The notes under the pieces are model-generated. The model saw only the letters and a list, made by a program, of their open reading frames with translations. It was not told the origin of the DNA and did not search any database. From contig CM060732.1 of the NCBI GenBank assembly GCA_030704615.1, positions 24,428,001-24,492,000 on the forward strand: a stretch of DNA of 64,000 bases, in the 5' to 3' direction. The stretch comes from Takakia lepidozioides (Eukaryota > Streptophyta > Takakiopsida > Takakiales > Takakiaceae). Shown here one piece after another: positions 34,750-44,861 of this stretch. A program made the position numbers and the translations under genes. Each line of letters opens with the position of its first letter. Positions within the stretch are counted from its first letter, which is position 1.

Positions 34750-35354
34750 ACTCTACCAAGTTGAAGGTTGCAATGGGATTTGGGGCGGGTGTAGCTTTCA
34801 GGCTCCGGAAGATTTATGCAGGTTTTGAAGAATTGCCAGCCCACATTCCCCATGAGGTCATCTTGCACCTTCTTGAAAAGGTGCAAACGGAAGAAGGGTA
34901 GGACAAAGTGTGGGTGTACAAAATCCAGGGAGGAGTCAGGACGATGACAGTCCACATGGGCGACCTGAAGTGTTTCTACACAATGGATGAAGAGGAGCAA
35001 GGAGCTGTGGTTTTGTGCCATGTGCTGTTAGGTTTCGTGGACATGCTTGTGTTGAAGACCTGGCACCACACAAGCAGCCGCTATAAAGGGGAGGGTGTTG
35101 TGGATTGGGGGTACCATGTAGATATGGGAGAGGGATGGGTACAAGAGTTTCTGGAACTCATCCCAGAAAGTAAGAGGGGCATAATAGTCGTAGACCCCTC
35201 TAAGGGGTTTTTGGAGGATGAGGTCCGTAGCTATGCAGGACTGAATGGTCAGAGATTGTAAGACTCTCCTATTTTCATTGACGACCTGGTATTGGCTGAA
35301 TTCATTGCACCAGACTCTCGTTTTGTGCCTCCCTATTTCGGGGTTTTTACATGA
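34750..35354 (+). pseudogene. Interrupted ORF of unknown family
   Basis: One frame reads KLKVAMGFGAGVAFRLRKIY, then a TAG after LLEKVQTEEG. The open part 34908-35261 follows with WVYKIQGGVRTMTVHMGDLK, GAVVLCHVLLGFVDMLVLKT and RGIIVVDPSKGFLEDEVRSY. After another stop, DSPIFIDDLVLAEFI and RFVPPYFGVFT continue in the same frame. Sense coding beyond two single stops suggests a recently decayed gene. I do not recognise the family. The setting (LINE array next door) suggests a mobile-element gene. Confidence 0.4.
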
Positions 35355-35437
35355 AAGTCGGCTTCAGACATATAGTACATGCATGTTGTAACAATTACTT
35401 CTCTCAGAGTTGGTATGAGTTGAAGACTCTTGGTTCA

Positions 35438-36620
35438 GGCTTTCCTTCATTCCTCTAGAAAGTCCTTCACACATGCATGAATCTGCTGAGTGTAACCCGC
35501 CCAACAATCAGACCCCAACATGGCCAGGGCTTTAGGCTCGGCCTCCAAAAAGTTCGTGAAAGTGGGTGAAAGTTGGTGAATAGAGGTGCAGGGAGAGACT
35601 ATGTTTGAGATGGTACTGAATACTCTAAGACGTTGTTTGCCATAGCGTTGTGGCCATAGACCCCGCATCCATTCTTGGGCAGAAGAAGAGGCGATAGACC
35701 TATCTTCGTGAGGGGTTCAGTCCAGTTGTGGGACTTATGTTGGTATCAAAAATTGGTTCAGGAGATTGTTGTAGCTTTCCTTCATTCCTCTAGAAAGTCC
35801 TTCACACATGCATCAACCTGCTGGGGATGACCTGCCCAACAATCAGACCCCCACATGGCCAGGGTTTTAGACTCAGCCTGGATCGCAGTTTGTTAAACCT
35901 CTTGAAAGTTGGTGAACAAAGGTGCAGGGAGCGGCTATGTTCGACATGGTCCTGAGTACTCATGACACGTTCTTTGCCATAGCGTTGTGGCCATAGACCC
36001 CGCATCCATTCTTGGGCAGAAGAAGAGGCGATAGACCTACCTTCGTGAGGGGTTCAGTCCAGTTGTGGGACTTATGTTGGTATACAAAATTGGTTCAGGA
36101 GATTGTTGTAGCTTTCCTTCCTTCCTCTAGAAAGTCCTTCACACATGCATCAACCTGCTGGGGGTGACCTGCCCAACAATCAGACCCCTACATGGCCATG
36201 GTTTTAGACTCAGCCTAGATCGCGGTTTGTTAAACCTCTTGAAAGTTGGTGAACAGAGGTACAGGGAGCGGCTATGTTTGACATGGTCCTGAGTACTCAT
36301 GACACGTTCTTTGCCACAATGTTGTGGCCATAGACCCCGCATCCATGGTTGGGCAGCAGAAGAGGCGATAGACCTACATTTGTGAGGGGTTAATCCAGTA
36401 CTAGGACTTACGTTGGTATACAAAATTGGTTCAGGAAATTGTTCAGGCTATCCAGATTTCCTACAGAAATCCCTTCGCACAAGCATCCATCTGCAGTACA
36501 CCCCAAGAGGAGCAGGGCTTTAGGCTGAGCCTCCTGATTTTCAATGTTGGTGAACAGAGGTGTCAGGAGTATGGTCCTGAAGAGGGTTGCTCACTGATGA
36601 GAAAACCCCAACACTGAGTG
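35438..36620 (-). mobile_element. Head-to-tail array of LINE-A 3'-end copies
   Basis: Four copies of a ~335-340-bp unit start near 35438, 35773, 36112 and 36446 (last one partial). Each has TTCCTCTAGAAAGTCCTTCA, a LINE C-terminal segment (minus-strand LEAEPKALAMLGSDCWAGYT and HACVKDFLEE) and the phrase TTGTGGCCATAGACCCCGCA. The full LINE at 49190-49480 has the same elements (TTGTGGCCATTGACCCCGCG; EAEPKAQALLRPSFW). Only the last few hundred bp of the element are present, repeated in tandem. Confidence 0.85.
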
Positions 36621-37122
36621 ATTCCAACAACTCCCAACATGCGTCATTCACTTTCAACTCCACCTGTTGCACCTACTTCAGAACATATGCAAGTGCATGA
36701 ACCCGTGCAAGTGCAAGTAAGGTGGGAGAACCTTCAAACCATGTGAAAGCAAAATGAAAACCATGAATACCAGGAGTACACATTGGACATGAATACATGG
36801 AAAGATTGCTGTCACAATCTGTTTTTTGGCATTTGCATTGTTCAAGCAAACATCACATGCTTCCAGAATTCCACCCTGAAGGGTCACACAAACGTAGAAA
36901 AGAGGCAAACTATGTGATGCTAGTGAAAGAGGTTCAGGATGCTACTGACCAGTCAACCTCTTTGAAATTCCACTCATAATTATGCACCTGAACCTCTTGC
37001 CTAATCATTCTCTCTTTCCAAACATACACACAAATATCCCACCGAAAGAAGAAGTCTGAGTGATGAAAGTGATTGCTCCCCCAATGCGGCAAGACACGCA
37101 AAAACACCGAGGATGAGTTCTT
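36621..37122. other. No gene recognised
   Basis: Short frames only. It contains a GTGCAAGTGCAAGTAAGG microrepeat near 36702-36720. Confidence 0.3.
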
Positions 37123-37672
37123 CTACATATGCATGAAGGAAGCAAACATGACATGCATCACTCCATCCTCAATAGTTAGGCAAATGTCACCAGCCCTGGT
37201 CCAAGGTCTTTCAAGTCTGCAGCCCTTCTGAAGCTTGCGCATGATGGGGGAAGGAAGTTCGTCTAGCAGTTTAATGCAGTCCCAGCCTTCATCCATCCAT
37301 TGAAACAAGGTAAGAATATGAAAACACTCGTTCTCCTTCGAAGGGTCCAGGCCCAAAGCATGTGGCCCCCCACTCTTTGTTAGGAGCACACATGAATCTT
37401 GACTTGAGTACTATGGTGTTAGGCTGTTTTGCAGCTGCATTGTTGGTGTCATCGTAAAAGCCAAGCCAGCCCACTCTACTTGCAGATACTTGTGCTGTAA
37501 GAATGATGTCCCCTGCTGTGGATTTTGACCAATCCACCAACGCTTCCAATCCGGAGATGCGAGTCCCCACGATGCCAGTAATATCTCCTACCAACTCCTT
37601 GTGAGTGTCGACATCAACAAAAGCTTCCTCTTGTAGCCAGGAGCTGCCTACTCCTTTTTGAGTGTCTGACAT
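37123..37672 (-). pseudogene. Frameshifted ORF of unknown family
   Basis: The minus-strand frame from ATG 37672 (GVGSSWLQEEAFVDVDTHKE, DIILTAQVSASRVGWLGFYD) continues to about 37375. From there the more protein-like continuation (FHILTLFQWMDEGWDCIKLL, GDICLTIEDGVMHVMFASF) lies in another frame, ending at 37123. The switch coincides with a G6 run, a typical indel site. Length and composition suggest a once-real protein of about 180 aa, but no family is recognised. Confidence 0.35.
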
Positions 37673-37679
37673 TGCTAAG

Positions 37680-39264
37680 TGCGAGAGGCGGAAGTGAGAG
37701 AGGCAGCAAGGCTAGGCAAATAGGTGAAAGAGAGTGCGATGAGGCAATGGGGGATATGAGGAAACTCAACGAGTTTGGGAGTGCTGAATGGCAGTGTCGT
37801 GTGGGGAGAGTATGTGTTTAGTGAGGGTGGAGAACATGACTTTCGGAGGGGGTAAATCATGTGCTGCACGATTTCGGATGGGCACATGCATCTTGAGGAG
37901 CAAAGGGATACTGATTCCACCATCCGCTGAGGTGCGCATTGGTCCACATGTATGGACAACACATGCATGAAGTGGAGGCAATGTCTCTGATTGGTAGCCT
38001 CCACCCACATGATAGTAGGGCGGGAAAAAGTGGCGGGTGCTTCTGAGGGATGCTTCGTTTTGAGTTGGCATTGCCACAGTCAGTATACTCATTTTCGGTG
38101 GGGTGTTTTGTTCACAAACGTGGTTGGGGAGGCATTATATTTATTGCTATCTGAACCCACTGGAGTGGGGGCAATATAGCTGCATTTTATGATGGACATA
38201 AAGCTTAGTCTTCACATTTTAGACATTTTGGGGTCCGAACGAACTTGTGTCCACGTCGTTCCCTGTAACATCACTGGTAGCTCTGTCCTTGCACCTATTC
38301 TCTGCAATCATATAAATAACAACATTCCATGGGCATTGTATTCCTGCCGGTTGTGCATGCTCCCTTTCATGTGGAACACAAGTATGGGTGATCGTTCTTC
38401 AATACCTTATGTATTGGACGCCAGAGAGCATTGGAAAATGTCTTTGAACCCTAAATGCAAGTCCTTTGCTAAGGAAACAATACCAACTTCAAATGAAACA
38501 GTTGTACATGGCCAGCGACTCAAAGTAGGTATTCAACTACAAAGATGCATGTAAATGTGTAAATTTGGAATGCCATCTTCATTTGCAAATGCTTGCCTCA
38601 TGATGGAGAAACTGAGTTCGAGCCCAAACATTTGAAGAAGGTCTCCTAATTCGAAATACCTACTGAACTACAGTGACCCAAACCAAAGATCCAAACTCCC
38701 AGCAAGTTGAACTACATCCCAACTCACATGTAAGAGTTTGATGAGGCTATAAACCGAAAGAGAATGAGCCCTGTATCTGATGCTATTGTTATGATGGTCT
38801 CCAATACTAGAAAGTCGCCTCTTCCAGGCAACAATACGCAGACCTCGGTTTCAACCCCGTTGAGGCGGTTCAGAGTGTGTCCTAAACCGTAAACCTCAAT
38901 GAAAAGCAACATACAAGTCCAGAGGGACAGGTGGAAGGATAGGACACTTATTGAAGGTAAAAAATAGCCACAATATTGGAAGAGCCAATAGCAAGCTCCC
39001 AAATTTTTGGGTAGTTATTGTACAAGTGTCAATATTTAGTGGAGTAGTGTTTTCTAGGATACGACATGTGTTGGAATAGGGTTCTCTAGGGTAGAACATG
39101 TGTTGGGCCTTGACCACTTGCTTGATGGGTTGGCCCGCTTGTCCAAGGCTTAATAATAACTCCTTACTAACTTAACAAACATGACCATTGGTGTGACAAA
39201 TTCATAGACTAGATTAAGAATGAATACCTTGATAGATTAGTGTGGCTTCAGTGCGCCATTGATA
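37680..39264. other. No gene recognised
   Basis: Several open frames on both strands, none with a recognisable domain and none clearly an exon. No repeat was identified by eye. Confidence 0.3.
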
Positions 39265-39397
39265 CCGTTTTACGTACTAGAGAATGCACCCCCTAGGGCG
39301 CATTATGGCTCATAGTGAGTCACTAGGGCGAGGCCGGTAGGCCAAGGCCCAAGGACAAACTAGGTGCCATAATGTGCCCTAGGGGGCGTGTTTCGTG
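39265..39397. mobile_element. Foldback MITE-like hairpin
   Basis: The left arm GCACCCCCTAGGGCGCATTATGGC at 39286-39309 is complementary to the right arm at 39366-39390 (GCCATAATGTGCCCTAGGGG). The outer ends TTTTACGTAC and CGTGCGTAAAG also pair loosely. No coding capacity. Confidence 0.65.
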
Positions 39398-39588
39398 CGT
39401 AAAGGAATTTTGGGGCAGATTCTACGAGGCCCGTGATTGGCTGCAGGCCATAATGAGCCGCTAAACAACCGATTAGGAGAGTCAAACTGCCAATTGGGAA
39501 TGCAGAATGCGCCAGCCCCTGGAGCGACAATCTTCTGCTTCCTAATTTGCCTCAAAAAAGGCATAATCTGCCCCCAAAATCCTTTACG
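39398..39588. mobile_element. 191-bp MITE with ~25-bp terminal inverted repeats
   Basis: Begins CGTAAAGGAATTTTGGGGCA and ends with its near-complement GCCCCCAAAATCCTTTACG. It directly abuts the preceding hairpin and shares its TTTACG-type terminus. No target-site duplication could be assigned with certainty. Confidence 0.65.
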
Positions 39589-40019
39589 AAGTATATTTAA
39601 AATTAAAAAGAAAAAGAAAAAAGGTGGACGCGTTGCCGAAGCAAGCGTAACTTATGGTGTCACTTGACCCAACGAAGTATATACATATTTGAGATCTGGT
39701 TGACACTTGACACCCTCTCTTGGTCCCTTTCTAGAATTGGTGGTGGTGGTGGACGTGCTAAGCCAATCACCACTCTGACTTCCAACAAACATTTTGCCTT
39801 TGTTGCACCCTGCCATCCTACGTGACTCCGGGCCAAAAAATCTTGGTACATAATTGAGACAGACTTTTCACTCAGCTTAACAGGATTAGCATGAATCTCA
39901 TAGCATTGGTATGTCTTTAACTTTGGCATTTACGATATTGTTTAAGACCTGTTTTATAGAATAAGTTCCAGAAAAACCCAATTGACTATTTTTCATGAAT
40001 TTCCAGTAACCAAAAAGCT
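39589..40019. other. No gene recognised
   Basis: An A-rich patch at 39600-39625 and a GGTGGTGGTGG short repeat near 39740. No coding signal. Confidence 0.3.
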
Positions 40020-40190
40020 TGAAATTCAATATCTCCCACGTTGTAGGTCCAAAAATTATGAAACCACCTTGATGCACCCGGCCCTACTCATTGAGGGCTT
40101 TCCAAGGGGATTAAGAACCCGGGCTGAGGCCTTGCGGTTTGCGAGATCTCAACATGACAATCAAACAAACAAAACAAAACAAAACAAACC
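40020..40190 (-). repeat. Inverted partial copy of the TTTTG-tract repeat
   Basis: The reverse complement matches 40497-40680: GAGGGCTTTCCAAGGG, TGCGGTTTGCGAGATCTCAA and an AAACA tract on the plus strand. With the next copy it forms an inverted pair separated by about 300 bp. Confidence 0.7.
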
Positions 40191-40491
40191 CTGCTTAATG
40201 TATTACAGACGAAATTACAAGGGGAATAAGTCACTTATGGGAAATTTTGAAGGTAAAAAAAGGAGAGACAATTGGAGCAACCAATAGGGATGCAAGAAAG
40301 GGTGCAGAGCGAAAGATGAAGGCATGTCCAACCAGGTCCAGGCGTCAACTGCACATGGACCTATGCACACCTGGCGTGAACCAGCCTTCTTAGCCAACAA
40401 ATTAGAAAATAAGATAGGGCTGCTGGTTGACATGATGGACCACAGCCAGGCTAATAAACCAAACACACCACACGGATGGACAAACATCAAT

Positions 40492-40822
40492 GTATGAAGC
40501 AAGACGTTTGTTTTGTTTTGTTTTGTTTTGTCACGTTGAGATGTCCCAAACCGCAAGGCCCCAACCTTGGTGCTTGGTACCGTTGGAAAGCCCTCGACGA
40601 GGAGGGGTGCACGGGCTTGGTCTCATGAATTTTGGATCTGTGGTGTGGGAGATGTGGAATTCCAAGTACTTTTGGTCGCTGGAAATTCACAAAAAATAGC
40701 AAAAATGGCAAAGCGGGCATCCCTGGGACAATGGTTGGAGCCTCGACGGGAGAGATATCAAGGGAAAGGGCTCCGGTTCAAATCTGGTTGTAGGCTCTGT
40801 GGAAAAATAACAATTAGACTTA
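40492..40822 (+). repeat. TTTTG-tract repeat, copy 1 (~330 bp)
   Basis: Starts ATGAAGCAAGACGTTTGTTT, contains four TTTTG units, GGTGCTTGGTACCGTTGGAA, GATATCAAGGGAAAGG and GGTTCAAATCTGG, the last resembling a tRNA B box. Nearly repeated at 41290-41612. Confidence 0.85.
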
Positions 40823-41289
40823 GATGACATTGGACACTTGGGCCAACGGCAAAGGCTACCCTAGAGGTCGCATTTGGGCCTCGACATAGGAGACACATTG
40901 GATACATAGGAAATTGCACTTTGTCTTAGATTTTCAATTCTTCATACATGGGCCAAATGTACACATTATCCTAGAGGTCGCACTTGGGCCTCGACATAGG
41001 AGATGCACTGGGATACATAGAAGATCTTACACTTCGATTTAGATGACACTTGACACTTGGGCCCACGACACATACTACCCTAGAGGTCGCATTTGGGCCT
41101 CGACACTTGGATACATAGAGGATTGCACTTGGACTTAGATGACATTGGACACTTGGGCCAACGGCAAAGGCTACCCTAGAGGTTGCATTTGGGCCTCGAC
41201 ATAGGAGACACAGTTTGATACATAGGGGACTGCAATTGGACTTAGATGACACTGGACACTTGGGCCAACGACAGAGGCTACCCTAGTCA
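40823..41289 (+). repeat. Minisatellite, ~111-bp unit (about 4 copies)
   Basis: Units contain CTTAGATGACAYTKGACACT, TTGGGCC, TACCCTAGAGGTYGCAYTTG and GGGCCTCGACATAGGAGA. The GGGCCTCGACA phrase recurs at intervals of about 111, 111 and 96 bp. A further unit follows the second TTTTG-tract copy at about 41610-41700. Confidence 0.85.
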
Positions 41290-41612
41290 ATATATGAAAC
41301 GAGACGTTTGTTTTGTTTTGTTTTGTTTTGTCGTGTTGATATGTCCCAAACTGCGGGGCCCCACCCTTGGTGCTTGGTACCGTTGGAAAGCCCTCGGTGA
41401 GGAGGGGTGCATGGGTTTGGTCTCATGATTTTTGGACCTGCAGTGTGGGAGATGTCGAATTTCAAATACTTTGGGTCACTGGAAATTCGCAAAAAATAGG
41501 AAAGTGGGCTTTCCTGGCACAATGATCGGAGCCTCGATAGGAGAGATATCAAGGGAAAGGTCTCCGGTTCAAATCAGGTCATAGATGCCATGGAAAAAAA
41601 ATGATTAGACCT
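41290..41612 (+). repeat. TTTTG-tract repeat, copy 2
   Basis: Nearly the same as 40492-40822, including ATGAAACGAGACGTTTGTTT, GGTGCTTGGTACCGTTGGAA and CCGGTTCAAATC. It is embedded in the minisatellite, so the composite unit has been duplicated. Confidence 0.85.
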
Positions 41613-41699
41613 GGATGACTTAGATGACATTGGACACTTGGGCCACCGGCATAGGCTACCCTAGAGGTCATACTTGGGCCTAGACATAGGAGACGCACT

Positions 41700-43514
41700 T
41701 GAATTGCCTCCTCTGTTCTGAGCATGCAATCCAGCCCTGACGAACCAGATTGTCGGATTGAACAGAGCTGCATACGTGCATCAATGTCGATACATGTCGA
41801 GTGGTGCCCTTGGTTCACCATACTGAGTGATTTGAAGGCTTGACTGCCTTGTGCTCAAGATGGCAAACAAAGAGAGAAGTCCGCAACGAAGTAAATCCAG
41901 AGCCAAACCCATCAATGAAGACGAGTGAGAACCGGGTTGTTCAGTGTGCAAATTAGGGTCATTCGTACTGCAACAACCACAAGAAAATATGTGCTGTGAG
42001 CTCATCATGTCATGATCGTTTGACCTCCTACTGTGTGGGCTCTATTATAACAAACGAAAGAAAGCAAGAAGAAGAATCCTGTCTACTGCTGGTCCAGAGC
42101 CCAAATAGAGAAACATTGCACTTAGAAGAAATAGACAAGCGGGAGGGTTCTTATGTTGTGGACCGCATTGTTTCAAGTGCGTGGAAGTGTTTTAAGTAGC
42201 TTTGGCTAAGTGCAGACTTCAACAGTAAGATTTTGCACCTCTCTCAACACTAAAGTACTTAAGATGGTTGTTCTTTCTATAATAATAGCAAGCGAGAGTG
42301 ATACCTTCAAGCTTTGCCCTGTCTCTTGTTAAAAGATCCAAATGCTTCCAGCTATCTAGAAACAAATGCATGGTATACCCGCGAGCCCTGCCCTTGCCTT
42401 GTTATATTTATCTGGATATTTATTGCAATAGGCCAGTCTATTGAGACCAACTCTTTGGCCGGAAGGCTTTCCTTGAGACAGTACTCTTTTTGACAGCTAG
42501 GGTAATACATTTTTAGTTTCCAATTATGAAAACACTGTTGTCAACTTAAGATTATGTCCACATGGGCGAGCTGCTTTACAGGCCATCAAGAGATTTAGTA
42601 AGAACAGCTACAGTTGCTTCTGCTTTAATGATCAGACAGTCAACAGAGGCTCCAAAGCTGACAGAGCTTACTTTGGATACAATCTATGGTTGAGTTTATT
42701 TTGAGCAGTGATAAAACCTCATGTAAAGGTAGATGTGGTGGCCAAAGCTCGAAGCTCAAACTAGACGATGAAGTTGTAGGCTCCGTCTAAGTTGCGAGCA
42801 TCACCAAGGCATCTACCATGGAAACTGGAACCTTGGAGCGTTTATCACAGTGATGAAGAAGGTCGAAGCGAGTCTGAAGACGGATGGTTTGAGGAAAAAG
42901 GCACACAATTGCAAACTCCAGGTCGTTCAGTGGCGAGTCTGAATTGACAAGCTGCTTCACATCCGAGTTTGAAGACATACTCGTTGTAGCCATGGACAGG
43001 TCTTCCAACATGCTTGTAAGTTGTGGCACTGCAGAGTATTCCATGAGAATGGGCAGAACAACTCACTCACAGATAAATGTAACCCTTCCTGCCAGCAAAG
43101 GGCCAGAAGGCTTAGTTAGCATCAGCAGGCACTGCTTCCTCGTCTCATTGCGGCGGATCCCTCATCTTGGGCCCCATTCCAGGCACAGTTGCTGAAGATT
43201 TCAAGTGCGATTTGGAGATACAATATGCAAAATAGAGAGTGAATTGCTGACTCGAGTCAGTGACTGTGGTCCCACCGCATCTCCCTTGTGTCTTCTCACT
43301 GTAGGGATAAATTGTATTCCACGCCTATAGGTACATAAATATCACATTATAAAAACCCCAAATAAAAAGAAAAAGAAAAAGAAAAACCCACACATTGACA
43401 AAACACAACACCCCCCAAGAAAAAGAAATAGGATTATATGAGTAGGTATTCCCTAATTTGTTTTGCAGAGAAAATCCCCGTGGGTTTTCAAAACAAAGAA
43501 AACAAATCCCCTTA
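41700..43514. other. No gene recognised
   Basis: Short frames at 42787-43195 on both strands have no recognisable product. A/AAAG-rich tracts near 43360-43385. No RNA gene seen. Confidence 0.3.
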
Positions 43515-43730
43515 GTTTACCAGCAGTCGGTAGCTGGATAGGGCGCCGAGTGCCACCCAGGTGATTCGGGGTTCAAATCCTGCTACCTTGTTGGGTGTGG
43601 TATGATCTCCTTGGGGTGGTGTCCCACGAGCCTTGTTCGCGGCAAGAGGTTTTTTTTCTCCTAGCTGGCCTGATTTGTGAACGGTCGCTCCCTTTAAGAA
43701 AATAGAATAAAAATAAAAATATATTTTTTG
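43515..43730 (+). mobile_element. tRNA-like SINE
   Basis: A box-like TAGCTGGATAGG at 43531 and a B box GGTTCAAATCC at 43570-43580, with Pol III-like spacing. A tRNA-unrelated body follows, then an A-rich tail (AATAGAATAAAAATAAAAAT). The head is too degenerate to fold as a functional tRNA. Boundaries are approximate and no target-site duplication was established. Confidence 0.55.
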
Positions 43731-44861
43731 ACCTGAGTTAGAAAGCTACACAGTATTGAACGTGTTGAAATATCTACATTGACTTTTGTATTATTTTAAA
43801 TTTCAAAAACAGTTTGTCCAACAACACTCATCCTCCTGCTTTCATCCATCCAACCATTGAGGATTCAGTCCATACAAAATCAAGATTTGGATACCAACCG
43901 AGATTGAAGCCTCATGTTGTTCCGAGATACTTGTAGCCCTCACTGCCTTGGATACAGACGCATATACGATGAGAACCCAAGTTAGCGTAAATAAGAGCCT
44001 CGTCCCCCCCTTGGATATGAAACAGGACGAACATTTGAAGATTACATCCGGTATATGACAATACTCCAGTACGTAGAAAAGTAACGTGAGGAAAAAAAGT
44101 TCAAAAAAACAGAATACTTGTTACTGGGGAAAACTTTGACAAGACTGCCCGTGTCTGGTTCTTCGTTCTTACTTGGGTTGCCCTACATCTAGCCTTGCCC
44201 AAGGTAAGAAAAAAAACCAAAGTCCATTGCTGCCCATTTGACCGAGCACGTAAATAGGCCCCATAATACCGTCCTCGTTCCGCGGTGATAGGGACTTTGG
44301 GGAAGAGCGAGAGAGAGAAAAGAAGAGAAGAGAAGAAGTTGGCGAGCGAGACGAGTGGATTGTGAGGAGATGATGAAAGTGGAGAGTAGTAAACGGGGAT
44401 GATTTACGGTGAGCCCATCACACTTCTCCCGCCCTTCCAGAGGGAGATGGGGTAGGAGCTGCTGGACTGGCCTGCAACAACTTCAGTGGAGTAAACGTTT
44501 TGATGTTGGTGTTTGGGTGCGTGAAGCGATCAATGGGTTGGGGAAGGAGATTGGACTGGAAGATTTGAGTCCGATTGTGTAGTATGCAGTTGACAGTTGG
44601 GCTGGTGGAAATTAGTACTCTGCCGGCGGGTCGACGACAGTCTAGAATTCACAGCTCTGCAGTCTCTGTCTCCGTGAGCGATGGCCATCTTTTCTCGCAG
44701 GTGAGCACGTCGTGGCTATTCCTTACTGATTAGTGTAACTTGGATGTGCTGAGGTGAATAGATTTTTCTGAAGGTGGGTGCAGCAACCAGCACTTTGTAG
44801 CTTGTTATACAGGGAGCTGCGCGTATTGGGTTCAGGGATTTTTGACCTCTGCTTTACCATC
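43731..44861. other. Upstream region of the DUF707 gene
   Basis: Contains a GA-rich tract GAGAGAGAGAAAAGAAGAGA near 44310-44335, a possible GAGA-type promoter feature or 5' UTR. A possible 5' UTR splice donor TCGCAG|GTGAGC lies near 44700. No other gene seen. Confidence 0.35.

Noticed and set aside
40861-41290. CRISPR-like array
   Set aside because: Units are ~111 bp, nearly continuous and without unique spacers, so this is an ordinary minisatellite in eukaryotic DNA.
43531-43600. A functional tRNA gene
   Set aside because: A and B boxes are present but the arms do not pair as a cloverleaf, and an A-rich tail follows, so SINE fits better.
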